From contig NZ_CP025794.1 of the NCBI RefSeq assembly GCF_002906655.1, positions 3,100,001 to 3,164,000 of the forward strand: 64,000 nt of DNA, given 5' to 3'. This document shows positions 8,721-17,309 of the stretch, piece by piece (the stretch's first letter is position 1; every line of letters starts with the position of its first letter). A program made the position numbers and the translations under genes. Below the pieces are notes generated by a model, which saw only the letters and a program-made list of their open reading frames with translations, made no database searches and was not told where the DNA came from. This DNA comes from Vibrio hyugaensis (GTDB taxonomy: Bacteria; Pseudomonadota; Gammaproteobacteria; Enterobacterales; Vibrionaceae).

Positions 8721-9623
8721 ATGTCACAAGCTCAAACGGCGATTGTGCCTGAAGCAGGTCCATTTGCACTTTACACTCAGTTGAAAGTGAACCAAAACCG
8801 TGAAAACGTATTGGCGAAACTGAAAGCGCTTCCTGAGCTAGTAAAAGAGCTCAATGCGAGCCAACCAGGTGCAGATCTAACCCTTTCTATCGCATTCACC
8901 AAATCTTTTTGGCAGCACCTAAACATGCAAATGCCAGAAGAGTTGATTGACTTCCCTCAATTGGGTGAAGGCGACATCGTGGCGCCTGCGTCGGACGTAG
9001 ATGTTCTGATCCACTGCCACTCAACGCGTCATGATTTACATTTCTATGTGCTACGTAAGTTCTTAGTAGACACAGCAGAAGACGTGACAGTGGTTGATGA
9101 GACATACGGTTACCGTTACCTAGATGCTCGTGACATGACAGATTTCGTCGACGGCACTGAAAACCCGAAAGGCGATGCACGTGCGGACGTTGCGTTGATC
9201 AAAGACGGCGCTTTCGCTGGTGGTAGTTACGTGATGGTGCAACGTTTTGAGCACAACCTACCTGCATGGAACCGCCTGAACGTATCGGCGCAAGAGAAAG
9301 TGATTGGTCGTACTAAACCTGATTCTATTGAATTAGAAGATGTACCTGCCGCTTCTCACGTTGGTCGCGTAGACATCAAAGAAGAAGGCAAAGGCCTCAA
9401 GATTGTTCGTCACAGCTTGCCATACGGCACGGTAACTGGCGCACACGGCTTGTTGTTCATCTCTTACTGCAACAACATCCACAACATCAAAGTGATGCTA
9501 GAGAGCATGTACGGTGTTACCGATGGTAAGACTGATCAACTGCTTCGTTTCACCAAAGCAGTAACAGGTGCATATTTCTTCGCTCCTTCACAAGAAATGC
9601 TGTCGGAATTAGCGATAAAATAA
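8721..9623 (+). CDS. Dyp-type heme peroxidase (YfeX-like)
   Basis: A 300-residue dye-decolorising-type peroxidase. The signature DFVDGTENP (GxxDG, catalytic Asp, near residues 138-146) and the heme-ligand region ASHVGRV (proximal His, about residue 213) with the distal Arg segment IVRHSLPYG are visible. Length equals E. coli YfeX (299). No signal peptide is present, so it is cytoplasmic. Its physiological substrate is uncertain; YfeX has been linked to porphyrinogen oxidation and, controversially, heme iron release. It ends in a clear terminator. Confidence 0.88.
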   Translation: MSQAQTAIVPEAGPFALYTQLKVNQNRENVLAKLKALPELVKELNASQPGADLTLSIAFTKSFWQHLNMQMPEELIDFPQLGEGDIVAPASDVDVLIHCHSTRHDLHFYVLRKFLVDTAEDVTVVDETYGYRYLDARDMTDFVDGTENPKGDARADVALIKDGAFAGGSYVMVQRFEHNLPAWNRLNVSAQEKVIGRTKPDSIELEDVPAASHVGRVDIKEEGKGLKIVRHSLPYGTVTGAHGLLFISYCNNIHNIKVMLESMYGVTDGKTDQLLRFTKAVTGAYFFAPSQEMLSELAIK

Positions 9624-9643
9624 TCGCTGACGAAAAGCTTCTC

Positions 9644-9669
9644 AAGCCCTCCAGCTCGGAGGGCTTTTT
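9644..9669 (+). terminator. Intrinsic terminator after the Dyp peroxidase gene
   Basis: Stem AAGCCCTCC (9644-9652) pairs with GGAGGGCTT (9658-9666) around a 5-nt loop and is followed by Ts. Confidence 0.85.
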
Positions 9670-9732
9670 ATTATCTATTGCCTTTTATCTTTTCTCTTCG
9701 GCTTTTACTTTCATCATTTTTTAAGAAATCAC

Positions 9733-9759
9733 TAAACCTTTGCTAAGTGTGGTCGATAA
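9733..9759 (+). promoter_or_regulatory. Sigma-28 (FliA) type promoter of flaF
   Basis: TAAACCTT, 11 bp, then GTCGATAA fits the flagellar sigma-28 consensus TAAAGTTT-N11-GCCGATAA with few mismatches. It lies 34 bp before the flaF start. Confidence 0.75.
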
Positions 9760-9792
9760 GTATCCAAAGCCTTAATTTCAGGACCTTTATTC

Positions 9793-10932
9793 GTGGCGAT
9801 CACCGTTAATACCAATGTGGCAGCACTTGTCGCACAGCGTCATTTGACCAGTGCAACCGATATGCTGAACCAATCCATGGAGCGTTTGTCTTCAGGGAAG
9901 CGTATTAATAGCGCAAAGGATGATGCTGCGGGTCTGCAAATCTCCAACCGCTTACAATCGCAAATGCGTGGTTTAGATGTTGCCGTGCGCAACGCGAACG
10001 ACGGCATTTCCATCATGCAAACTGCGGAAGGCGCGATGAATGAGGTGACCAATATCATGCAGCGCATGCGTGATTTGTCGCTCCAGTCAGCCAATGGCTC
10101 AAACAGCAAAGCGGAACGCACTGCGTTGCAAGAAGAAGTCTCTGCTTTAAATGATGAGTTAAGCCGTATTGCGGAAACCACCTCATTTGGTGGGCGTAAA
10201 TTACTGAATGGCACATTTGGCACATCGTCTTTTCAAATCGGTGCAACTGCTGGTGAAGCGGTACAAATTGGCTTACGGACTATGCAGCCTGAATCTTTTA
10301 CTAGCTTTTCTATGAGTTCATATAAAAGGGTCGGCTCCGATTGGACGGTTCAAAACGGAAACAACGATATTGTTATCAACTATCGTGATAACAATTTTGA
10401 ACAGCAGGAGATCCGTATTGAAGCTAAAGCAGGCGACGATATAGAAGAACTCGCTACTTACATTAATGGGCAAACCGATAAAGTAAAAGCGTCTGTTAAT
10501 GAAGAGGGGCAACTGCAGTTACTGATGTCCCCTAAAGATGCCATAGGATACCCTGGACCAACCTTCAGTGGTGGTTTGGCTGATGAGTTAGAACTTGGCA
10601 AGTATGTCACAGTAAAAAGAACGGTAGATAAAATTGATATCAGTACGGTTGGTGGTGCTCAGATGGCGGTCGGTATTCTAGATGACGCCATGAAAACGGT
10701 GGACAGCAGTCGTGCTGAACTAGGCGCGTATCAAAACCGCTTTAATCACGCGATCAATAATCTGGATAATATCCACGAAAACCTAGCAGCATCGAACAGT
10801 CGCATTCAAGATACTGACTACGCCAAAGAAACCACGCAAATGGTGAAGCAACAAATTCTGCAGCAGGTAAGTACCTCTATTCTTGCACAAGCAAAACAAG
10901 CACCAAATCTCGCTTTAACCTTACTTGGCTAA
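9793..10932 (+). CDS. flaF: Polar flagellin FlaF
   Basis: A 379-residue flagellin with the conserved D0/D1 ends: [17 protein letters not shown] at the N-terminus and the [16 protein letters not shown] coiled C-terminus. The central variable part is small. It is the most divergent of the three flagellins here (for example [20 protein letters not shown], where the others have [19 protein letters not shown]). The start is GTG at 9793, behind CAGGA. Its own sigma-28-type promoter and a weak terminator suggest a single-gene transcript. The name follows V. parahaemolyticus gene order (flaFBA); the equivalent locus in V. cholerae is flaEDB. Confidence 0.88.
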   Translation: MAITVNTNVAALVAQRHLTSATDMLNQSMERLSSGKRINSAKDDAAGLQISNRLQSQMRGLDVAVRNANDGISIMQTAEGAMNEVTNIMQRMRDLSLQSANGSNSKAERTALQEEVSALNDELSRIAETTSFGGRKLLNGTFGTSSFQIGATAGEAVQIGLRTMQPESFTSFSMSSYKRVGSDWTVQNGNNDIVINYRDNNFEQQEIRIEAKAGDDIEELATYINGQTDKVKASVNEEGQLQLLMSPKDAIGYPGPTFSGGLADELELGKYVTVKRTVDKIDISTVGGAQMAVGILDDAMKTVDSSRAELGAYQNRFNHAINNLDNIHENLAASNSRIQDTDYAKETTQMVKQQILQQVSTSILAQAKQAPNLALTLLG

Positions 10933-10996
10933 GGCATTCTACTTCGCAATTTCAAGATAAAATCAGCCTGTATCGACAGCGAGAAAAGAAGCTTTA

Positions 10997-11025
10997 GCGA
11001 AAAATGAAAGTTTTTTTGCTTTTTT
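10997..11025 (+). terminator. Probable weak terminator after flaF
   Basis: GCGAAAAA (10997-11004) can pair with TTTTTTGC (11012-11019), with one G-U pair, and a T run follows. The stem is A/T-rich and weak. Confidence 0.4.
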
Positions 11026-11087
11026 ATCTGCTTCGTCACGATTGCCTCGCCAAACGAATTATTTTCAAAAAAATCTAAAATTTTTCC

Positions 11088-11114
11088 TAAAGAAATCAGG
11101 GCATGCGCCGTTAA
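11088..11114 (+). promoter_or_regulatory. Sigma-28 (FliA) type promoter of flaB
   Basis: TAAAGAAA, 11 bp, then GCCGTTAA matches the flagellar sigma-28 consensus in both boxes, about 80 bp before flaB. Confidence 0.82.
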
Positions 11115-11195
11115 TAAAAGTAACTTTGAGAGAACTACTTGGTTTTCCGAGACGTCGGAAACCGCTACATCGGAAAATCAATTGGAGAAATCACC

Positions 11196-12329
11196 ATGGC
11201 AGTGAATGTAAACACAAACGTATCAGCGATGACCGCTCAGCGTTACCTAAACAACGCAAACTCAGCACAACAAACTTCTATGGAGCGTTTGTCTTCAGGT
11301 TTCAAAATCAACAGCGCAAAAGACGACGCTGCGGGTCTTCAAATCTCGAACCGCTTGAACGTACAAAGCCGTGGCCTGGATGTGGCTGTTCGTAACGCGA
11401 ACGACGGTATCTCGATTGCACAAACTGCTGAAGGTGCAATGAACGAGACGACTAACATCCTGCAACGTATGCGTGACCTGTCTCTTCAATCTGCGAACGG
11501 CTCTAACTCAAAATCTGAGCGTGTTGCGATTCAAGAAGAAGTAACGGCACTGAACGATGAATTAAACCGTATCGCTGAAACGACATCTTTCGGTGGTAAC
11601 CGCCTACTTAACGGTACTTACGGCACTCAGTCTTTCCAAATCGGTGCGGACAACGGTGAAGCAGTAATGCTTAACCTAAAAGACATGCGCTCAGACAACC
11701 AAATGATGGGCGGCGTGAGCTACCAAGCTGAAAACGGTAAAGACAAAAACTGGAACGTTGCTGCTGATAAATCAGACATGAAAATCAGCCTGACTGACAG
11801 CTTTGGTCAAGAGCAAGAAATCAACATCAGCGCGAAAGCGGGTGACGATATCGAAGAGCTTGCGACGTACATCAACGGTCAAACAGACCTAGTGAAAGCG
11901 TCAGTAGACCAAGACGGTAAGCTGCAAGTCTTTGCGGGCAACAACAAAGTGGAAGGCGACGTGGAATTCTCTGGCGGCCTATCTGGTGAGCTAGGTCTGA
12001 GCGACGGTAAGAAAGTAACGGTTGATACTATCGACGTAACATCAGTAGGTGGCGCACAAGAATCTGTGGCTATCATTGATGCAGCATTGAAATATGTAGA
12101 CAGCCACCGTGCAGAGCTAGGTGCTTTCCAAAATCGTTTCAACCACGCAATCAGCAACTTGGACAACATCAACGAGAACGTGAACGCGTCGAAGAGCCGT
12201 ATCAAAGATACCGACTTCGCGAAAGAAACGACTCAGATGACCAAGTCACAAATTCTATCGCAAGCGTCAAGCTCAATCCTTGCGCAAGCGAAGCAAGCGC
12301 CAAACTCAGCGCTAAGTCTTCTAGGTTAA
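11196..12329 (+). CDS. flaB: Polar flagellin FlaB
   Basis: A 377-residue flagellin with D0/D1 helices at both ends ([17 protein letters not shown] and [18 protein letters not shown]) and a short variable centre. I chose the ATG at 11196 behind GGAGA, because the 19 codons before it in the open frame are not flagellin-like. It is nearly identical to FlaA over the N-terminal 140 and C-terminal 100 residues and differs mainly in the middle (about residues 165-290). It has its own sigma-28-type promoter and a strong terminator. Known role: filament subunit of the sheathed polar flagellum, exported by the type III apparatus encoded downstream. Confidence 0.92.
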   Translation: MAVNVNTNVSAMTAQRYLNNANSAQQTSMERLSSGFKINSAKDDAAGLQISNRLNVQSRGLDVAVRNANDGISIAQTAEGAMNETTNILQRMRDLSLQSANGSNSKSERVAIQEEVTALNDELNRIAETTSFGGNRLLNGTYGTQSFQIGADNGEAVMLNLKDMRSDNQMMGGVSYQAENGKDKNWNVAADKSDMKISLTDSFGQEQEINISAKAGDDIEELATYINGQTDLVKASVDQDGKLQVFAGNNKVEGDVEFSGGLSGELGLSDGKKVTVDTIDVTSVGGAQESVAIIDAALKYVDSHRAELGAFQNRFNHAISNLDNINENVNASKSRIKDTDFAKETTQMTKSQILSQASSSILAQAKQAPNSALSLLG

Positions 12330-12381
12330 TCCCTAACTTAAGACAAGAACCATATTGGCTCGTGGTGAGAGATGAGCGAGT

Positions 12382-12407
12382 AAACCCAGCTTCGGCTGGG
12401 TTTTTTT
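12382..12407 (+). terminator. Intrinsic terminator after flaB
   Basis: AAACCCAGC-TTCG-GCTGGGTTT hairpin with a stable TTCG loop, followed by a T run. Confidence 0.92.
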
Positions 12408-12520
12408 ATGTCTGATTTTTTATTTTAAGCGAGTGTTATTTATCCCCAGTCGTAATATTAGAGATTCATCACACTTCATTAAGTCGAGGAAAATAATCGC
12501 AAAAAATTGAAATTTTCTCC

Positions 12521-12547
12521 TAAAGGATATTTATAGGCCGCCGTTAA
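12521..12547 (+). promoter_or_regulatory. Sigma-28 (FliA) type promoter of flaA
   Basis: TAAAGGAT, 11 bp, then GCCGTTAA is a near-perfect flagellar sigma-28 site, 81 bp before flaA. Confidence 0.82.
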
Positions 12548-12628
12548 AGGGACTGAGAGAAATGAGATGTACCTAAGTGAGGTGAGAGACACGACGGTAC
12601 ATCAACTAAAGCCTTAAGGAGATCAACT

Positions 12629-13759
12629 ATGGCGATTAACGTTAATACTAACGTTTCTGCGATGACCGCACAGCGTTACCTAAACCAGGCGGCTGAAGGT
12701 CAACAAAAATCAATGGAGCGTTTGTCTTCGGGTTATAAAATCAATAGCGCGAAAGACGATGCTGCCGGTCTACAGATTTCTAACCGTTTGAACGCACAGA
12801 GCCGTGGTCTAGACATGGCTGTGAAAAATGCGAACGACGGTATTTCTATTGCACAGGTTGCTGAAGGTGCAATGAATGAATCTACCAACATCCTACAACG
12901 TATGCGTGACCTATCGCTTCAATCTGCGAACGGTTCAAACTCAAAATCAGAACGTGTAGCGATCCAAGAAGAAGTTACAGCGCTTAACGACGAACTAAAC
13001 CGTATCGCTGAAACAACCTCTTTCGGTGGTAACAAGCTTCTTAACGGTACTTACGGTACTCAATCTTTCCAAATCGGTGCGGACTCAGGTGAAGCGGTCA
13101 TGCTTTCTATGGGTAACCTACGTTCTGATACTTCTGCGATGGGCGGTAAGAGCTACGCAGCAGAAGACGGTAAAGATGCATCTTGGGCGGTTGGTGACAA
13201 CACTGAACTTAAGCTGAACTACACCAACAAGCAAGGTGAAGAGAAAGAGCTGACTATCACGGCAAAGCAAGGCGATGATATTGAACAGCTAGCAACTTAC
13301 ATCAACGGTCAAAGCGAAGACGTTAAAGCGTCTGTTGGTGAAGACGGTAAGCTGCAAGTATTCGCTGCTACTCAAAAAGTAACAGGTGATGTTGAGTTCT
13401 CTGGCAACCTAGCAGGTGAAATTGGCTTCGGTGATGCGAAAGACGTAACGGTTAAAGACATCGACGTAACGTCAGTTGCAGGTTCTCAAGAAGCGGTAGC
13501 TATCATCGATGGCGCACTAAAATCAGTAGACAGCCAACGTGCGTCTCTTGGTGCATTCCAAAACCGTTTCAACCACGCAATCAGCAACCTAGACAACATT
13601 AACGAGAACGTTAACGCGTCTAACAGCCGTATTAAAGATACTGACTACGCGAAGGAAACAACGGCGATGACTAAGTCGCAAATCCTTCAACAAGCAAGTA
13701 CTTCAATCTTGGCACAAGCGAAGCAGTCACCATCTGCGGCGCTGAGCTTGTTGGGCTAA
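12629..13759 (+). CDS. flaA: Polar flagellin FlaA
   Basis: A 376-residue flagellin subunit with canonical ends ([17 protein letters not shown], and [18 protein letters not shown] at the C-terminus) and a compact variable domain around residues 165-290. The ATG follows TAAGGAG at good spacing. It is the last of the flagellin trio and is followed, 80 bp on, by flaG with no clear terminator between, so some readthrough into flaG-fliD-flaI-fliS is likely. The assignment flaF-flaB-flaA is by order. Note that V. cholerae 'flaA' is a different, sigma-54-dependent gene at another locus. Confidence 0.92.
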   Translation: MAINVNTNVSAMTAQRYLNQAAEGQQKSMERLSSGYKINSAKDDAAGLQISNRLNAQSRGLDMAVKNANDGISIAQVAEGAMNESTNILQRMRDLSLQSANGSNSKSERVAIQEEVTALNDELNRIAETTSFGGNKLLNGTYGTQSFQIGADSGEAVMLSMGNLRSDTSAMGGKSYAAEDGKDASWAVGDNTELKLNYTNKQGEEKELTITAKQGDDIEQLATYINGQSEDVKASVGEDGKLQVFAATQKVTGDVEFSGNLAGEIGFGDAKDVTVKDIDVTSVAGSQEAVAIIDGALKSVDSQRASLGAFQNRFNHAISNLDNINENVNASNSRIKDTDYAKETTAMTKSQILQQASTSILAQAKQSPSAALSLLG

Positions 13760-13839
13760 TTGGGTCGACTCAGCCTAGTGATACCATCACCAAAGCGATA
13801 GACCTAATCGTTAGCTCATAAGGTGGAAGGGAGATTGTA

Positions 13840-14268
13840 ATGGAAATATCCTCCTACGCATCGAACATCCAGCCTTACGGCACACCGAGTGGCACAAAAG
13901 TTGCTAAAGAAAATGGCATAGGCACGCTTAACACAGCAAGTTCAAACGGTAATACTTCGCCTGTAAAAGCGAAGGAAACCGAACGTGACCTCTCTGTTCA
14001 AGCTGCGATTGAAATGGCGGAATCCCGCCAAAAGCTGAACAAAGAAGAGCGCGAGAAAATGGTTGAGCAAATGAATGAATTTGTGAGCGCCATGAATAAA
14101 GGAGTGGCGTTTCGAGTCGATGAAGAATCGGGTCGAGACGTCGTGACGATTTACGAAGCCACAACCGGTGATGTAATTCGTCAGATTCCTGATGAAGAAA
14201 TGCTCGTGGTATTGCGTCGCCTAGCTGAGCACACAGCTAACCGCGGTTTGTTAGTTGAAAAGGTGTAA
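13840..14268 (+). CDS. flaG: Flagellar protein FlaG
   Basis: A 142-residue FlaG-family protein. The N-terminal 55 residues are low-complexity and Ser/Asn-rich; the conserved domain covers about residues 60-140 and contains MNKGVAFRVDEESGRDVVTIYEATTGDVIRQIPDEEML, the hallmark FlaG sequence. FlaG proteins influence filament length in several polar flagellates, but the mechanism is not settled. It starts with ATG behind AAGGTGGAAGGG and begins a tight cluster with fliD, flaI and fliS. Confidence 0.9.
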   Translation: MEISSYASNIQPYGTPSGTKVAKENGIGTLNTASSNGNTSPVKAKETERDLSVQAAIEMAESRQKLNKEEREKMVEQMNEFVSAMNKGVAFRVDEESGRDVVTIYEATTGDVIRQIPDEEMLVVLRRLAEHTANRGLLVEKV

Positions 14269-14288
14269 GTCGTTTTTGAGGTGATTTG

Positions 14289-16292
14289 ATGAGTTTAGGC
14301 CCTTTGGGGATGTCTGGTGGCATGGATATCAATTCCATGGTCAGCAAAATTGTAGATGCCGAGCGTGTGCCAAAGCAGCAACGCATCGACAACGAGCGTA
14401 CGACAATTGACGCCAGCATCAGTGCCTACGGGCGACTCAGAGAATCGTTGGATACGATGAAAAATCTCATGACGAACTTTCGTCAGGAGAAGGCGTTTGC
14501 CGTTCGTTCTGTAGAGACAACGGACGACGCAGTCGTATCTGCGACCGCAACAACAGACGCTATAGCCGGTAAGTATGCTATCGATGTGTTGCAGCTTGCA
14601 CAGAGCCATAAAGTGGCTTCTGACGTTCTGCCAGAAGACGCAAAGTTTGGTCCTGGTAAGCTGCAGATTTCTCTTGGTGATGACACCTTCGACGTTAATG
14701 TCCGTTCTAGCTCTAAGCTAGTTGATGTCGTTCGTGGAATTAACAGCGCTAAGGATAACCCTGGCGTACGTGCTTCCTTAATTAACGACGTAGAAGGGCC
14801 GCGTTTGATCCTTGCTTCGAACCTGTCGGGCAAGGACCATCAACTTAAAGTCAGTGTGGACGCCGAAGCCGGCAGCCCTCTGAAACACTTCGAATACAAA
14901 ACACTGGAAGACCGGGTGAATGCGCTTGAAGAAGCACGTGAAGCGGCTGAAGCAGTGTTAGGGCCTTTAAAAGCGCCTGAAACCGATGCAAACCAACCGG
15001 AAGCGTTGGATGCAGACGGCAATCCTATACCTCCTGAAGAACAAAAAGCGGCAGAGAATGTGCAAGATGGCGCAACGGATGAACCGATCTCTGCGGCGGG
15101 TGCTGCCGCTGCGAAAGCGGGTCAAGAAGCGATAGAAAAAGCCAATCAACGAGCGGGTATGCGTCCGCAAGACAGTATCCCTGGCTGGACTGAAACCGCT
15201 TCAGGTACACTCCTCGATTCTTACCGTTCACCGGAATTAGAGCTGGACGAAGATGCGATCGCCAAAGCGCCAGACGTACCCGGCTGGAACAATACCGCCT
15301 CAGGTACGTTGACCGATTCTTACGTCACAACCAAAGAAGCCAAGCAGCAATTAGAACAAGAAAAAGCCGAGATCGAAGAAAAGATTGCGGATGAAAAACA
15401 AGCGCTTGACCAAAAAGTGGAACGTGGAGAACTGACAGAAGAACAAGCAAAGACCATCCATCGCGCTAAATTAGAACCCGAAGAGCGTGAACGCCTTGAA
15501 AAGATAGATGTAGCAGAAGCTAAAATTGCTGAGGCTCAAAAATCCTTCGAGGCTTACACCGGTATGGCTCAAGTCCAAGCAGGACAAGACTCCATGGTGA
15601 TGCTGGATGGTGTTGCGCAGTTGTCGAGTCACAACAATGTAATTGAAGATGCCATTGAGGGCGTGAACCTCACTTTGAAAGGCAAATCAGAGCTGGGTAA
15701 ACCGCCTGCAGAAATCGGCGTTGAATATGACCGTCAAAGCGTGCGCTCAGATATCGAAAGCTTTGTTTCGGCTTACAACGCGTTCTATCAAACATCCAAA
15801 GCATTAGCGAACGTCGACCCAACGACAGGTCAACGCGGGCCTTTAGCGGGTGACAGTACTGTTCGTAACGCTGATTCTCGGTTGAAATCGGTCTTTTCGA
15901 CCAACATTGAAAAAGCACCAGAGGACCTAAAATCGCTGACCGAATTTGGCATTACTACGACTCGTCAAGGTACGCTTGAAATCAACTACGACATGCTTGA
16001 TCGTCAGCTGAACAATAACTTCAACGAGTTAGAGAAATTCTTTGGCGGCAATACCGGTTTTGCCAAACGTGTGGAAGATGCGATTCAAGGCATCACGGGC
16101 TTCACTGGCAGTATCCGTACTCGTGAAAAAAGCCTGACTGAACAAAACTATCGCCTGAGTGATGACCAAGCGGCACTCGATCGCCGCATGGACAGTTTAG
16201 AGAAGCGCACTCATGCAAAATTCGCTGCCATGCAAGACGCTACTGGCAAGATGCAAGGCCAACTTGGAGCGTTAATGAACGCGCTGGGCTAA
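14289..16292 (+). CDS. fliD: Flagellar filament cap protein FliD (FlaH/HAP2) with large insert
   Basis: The filament cap that promotes flagellin polymerisation at the growing tip. The N-terminal domain starts GMDINSMVSKIVDAER and the C-terminal FliD domain ends in a coiled coil (LTEQNYRLSDDQAALDRRMDSLEKR). At 667 residues it is about 200 longer than enterobacterial FliD. The extra sequence lies around residues 200-430: it is acidic, Ala/Glu/Gln-rich, partly coiled-coil, and has two copies of PGW(T/N)xTASGTLxDSY (about 300-313 and 333-346). I chose the ATG at 14289; a TTG one codon upstream is less likely. flaI follows 3 bp after the stop. Confidence 0.93.
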   Translation: MSLGPLGMSGGMDINSMVSKIVDAERVPKQQRIDNERTTIDASISAYGRLRESLDTMKNLMTNFRQEKAFAVRSVETTDDAVVSATATTDAIAGKYAIDVLQLAQSHKVASDVLPEDAKFGPGKLQISLGDDTFDVNVRSSSKLVDVVRGINSAKDNPGVRASLINDVEGPRLILASNLSGKDHQLKVSVDAEAGSPLKHFEYKTLEDRVNALEEAREAAEAVLGPLKAPETDANQPEALDADGNPIPPEEQKAAENVQDGATDEPISAAGAAAAKAGQEAIEKANQRAGMRPQDSIPGWTETASGTLLDSYRSPELELDEDAIAKAPDVPGWNNTASGTLTDSYVTTKEAKQQLEQEKAEIEEKIADEKQALDQKVERGELTEEQAKTIHRAKLEPEERERLEKIDVAEAKIAEAQKSFEAYTGMAQVQAGQDSMVMLDGVAQLSSHNNVIEDAIEGVNLTLKGKSELGKPPAEIGVEYDRQSVRSDIESFVSAYNAFYQTSKALANVDPTTGQRGPLAGDSTVRNADSRLKSVFSTNIEKAPEDLKSLTEFGITTTRQGTLEINYDMLDRQLNNNFNELEKFFGGNTGFAKRVEDAIQGITGFTGSIRTREKSLTEQNYRLSDDQAALDRRMDSLEKRTHAKFAAMQDATGKMQGQLGALMNALG

Positions 16293-16295
16293 TAG

Positions 16296-16601
16296 ATGCG
16301 AAATGAACTCATTGAAATTAGTGATACTGATCAACTAATTACGCAAGAACTGGAAAAAGTCGACGTTAATGCTGAAGAAATTCAACGTTTGGTCGATATC
16401 AGGGAACGGTTATTGCTAAACCTGCTACCCATTGTCGAGAGCAATCCGGTGCTAAAGCAGGAAGCAGAATGGCAAAATTTGCTTATTCGTACCAAAAGAA
16501 TTGTCGAGCTGATGCAGACAGAGACTTCTAACGTGGGTAAAGAACTTCATAAGTTCCGTTATGGTCAACGTTCGCTTCAGCAGTACAAGAAATTTATATA
16601 A
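16296..16601 (+). CDS. flaI: Flagellar protein FlaI (FliT-like)
   Basis: A 101-residue, mostly helical, charged protein between fliD and fliS, the position of the Vibrio flaI gene. Its size and place match FliT-type export chaperones, which bind the cap protein FliD, but sequence similarity is low and the role here is inferred from context. It starts 3 bp after fliD and ends 12 bp before fliS, so the three are translated together. Confidence 0.75.
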   Translation: MRNELIEISDTDQLITQELEKVDVNAEEIQRLVDIRERLLLNLLPIVESNPVLKQEAEWQNLLIRTKRIVELMQTETSNVGKELHKFRYGQRSLQQYKKFI

Positions 16602-16613
16602 AAGAGGAATACT

Positions 16614-17024
16614 ATGCGCGGTTCTTTGCAAGCATACAAAAAGGTATCAGTCGACAGCCAGCTAAGTGCGGCGTCTCCGCACAAAGTCATTCAAATGCTA
16701 ATGGCAGGTGCGATTGAACGTCTGATCCAAGGTAAGGCAGCGATGCAAGCTGGCAATATTCCAGCAAAAGGTGAGCGTCTAGGTAAAGCGTTAGACATCA
16801 TCATTGCGCTACGCAGTTGCTTATCAATGGATGACGGTGGTGATATTGCTTCAAACTTAGATTCACTATACGAGTTCATGATTACTCAGATCTCTGCAGC
16901 GAACCATCAGAATGATCCTCAGCCAATCGACGACGTTATCGATATTATCCGTGAGATCAAATCAGCTTGGGACCAGATCCCGACTGAATTCCATAACCTA
17001 ACGGCAGCGGAAGTGGGCATTTAA
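16614..17024 (+). CDS. fliS: Flagellin export chaperone FliS (FlaJ)
   Basis: A 136-residue FliS: an all-helical chaperone that binds the C-terminal D0 region of flagellin and prevents early polymerisation in the cytoplasm. The family pattern is clear: GSLQAYKKVSVDSQLSAASPHKVIQMLMAGAIERL, then IIALRSCLSMDDGGDIASNLDSLYEFM. The ATG sits behind AAGAGGAAT. It ends the flaG-fliD-flaI-fliS run and is followed by a terminator. Confidence 0.93.
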   Translation: MRGSLQAYKKVSVDSQLSAASPHKVIQMLMAGAIERLIQGKAAMQAGNIPAKGERLGKALDIIIALRSCLSMDDGGDIASNLDSLYEFMITQISAANHQNDPQPIDDVIDIIREIKSAWDQIPTEFHNLTAAEVGI

Positions 17025-17158
17025 TAATCAAAACAATACCTTACTCAAATAGTAGGGTATTGCGTCTGATTGCACTGAAAGTCGTTCAGCAAAGTTACAA
17101 TCAAGCTCACACCTCTTTATTGCTTGGTTGCCTTATTTTTTTATTCAAATAAAATAGA

Positions 17159-17188
17159 AGTCATTAGTGGCCCTAATGGCTTTTTTTT
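17159..17188 (+). terminator. Intrinsic terminator after fliS
   Basis: AGTCATTAG (17159-17167) pairs with CTAATGGCT (17173-17181), one T-G pair, followed by eight Ts. An earlier stem (AATACC...GGTATT near 17033-17059) lacks a T run. Confidence 0.75.
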
Positions 17189-17218
17189 GTTGCTGATTTT
17201 CCTATTTTGTCTATCGTT

Positions 17219-17253
17219 AATTGAGAGTGGTCCCACCTTTCCGACACTCAATT
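17219..17253. repeat. Imperfect inverted repeat before flrA
   Basis: AATTGAG(A)GTG (17219-17229) and CACTCAATT (17245-17253) form an inverted repeat with one bulged base, about 57 bp before the flrA start. It could be an operator for this top-level regulator; nothing in the sequence names the protein. Confidence 0.35.
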
Positions 17254-17309
17254 GCGCAAATCAAGGTCTGGCCGCAACACACCCATAATAAAGGCAATCA
17301 TTCTTACTT

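Noticed and set aside
11042..11395. Forward frame of 117 codons across the flaB leader
   Set aside because: Overlaps flaB in another frame and includes the sigma-28 promoter; basic composition without homology.
14483..14833. Reverse-strand frame of 116 codons inside fliD
   Set aside because: Antisense to a clear FliD N-terminal domain, with no ribosome site or known family.
17033..17059. AATACC...GGTATT stem after fliS as terminator
   Set aside because: Long loop and no T run; the site at 17159-17188 is much better.
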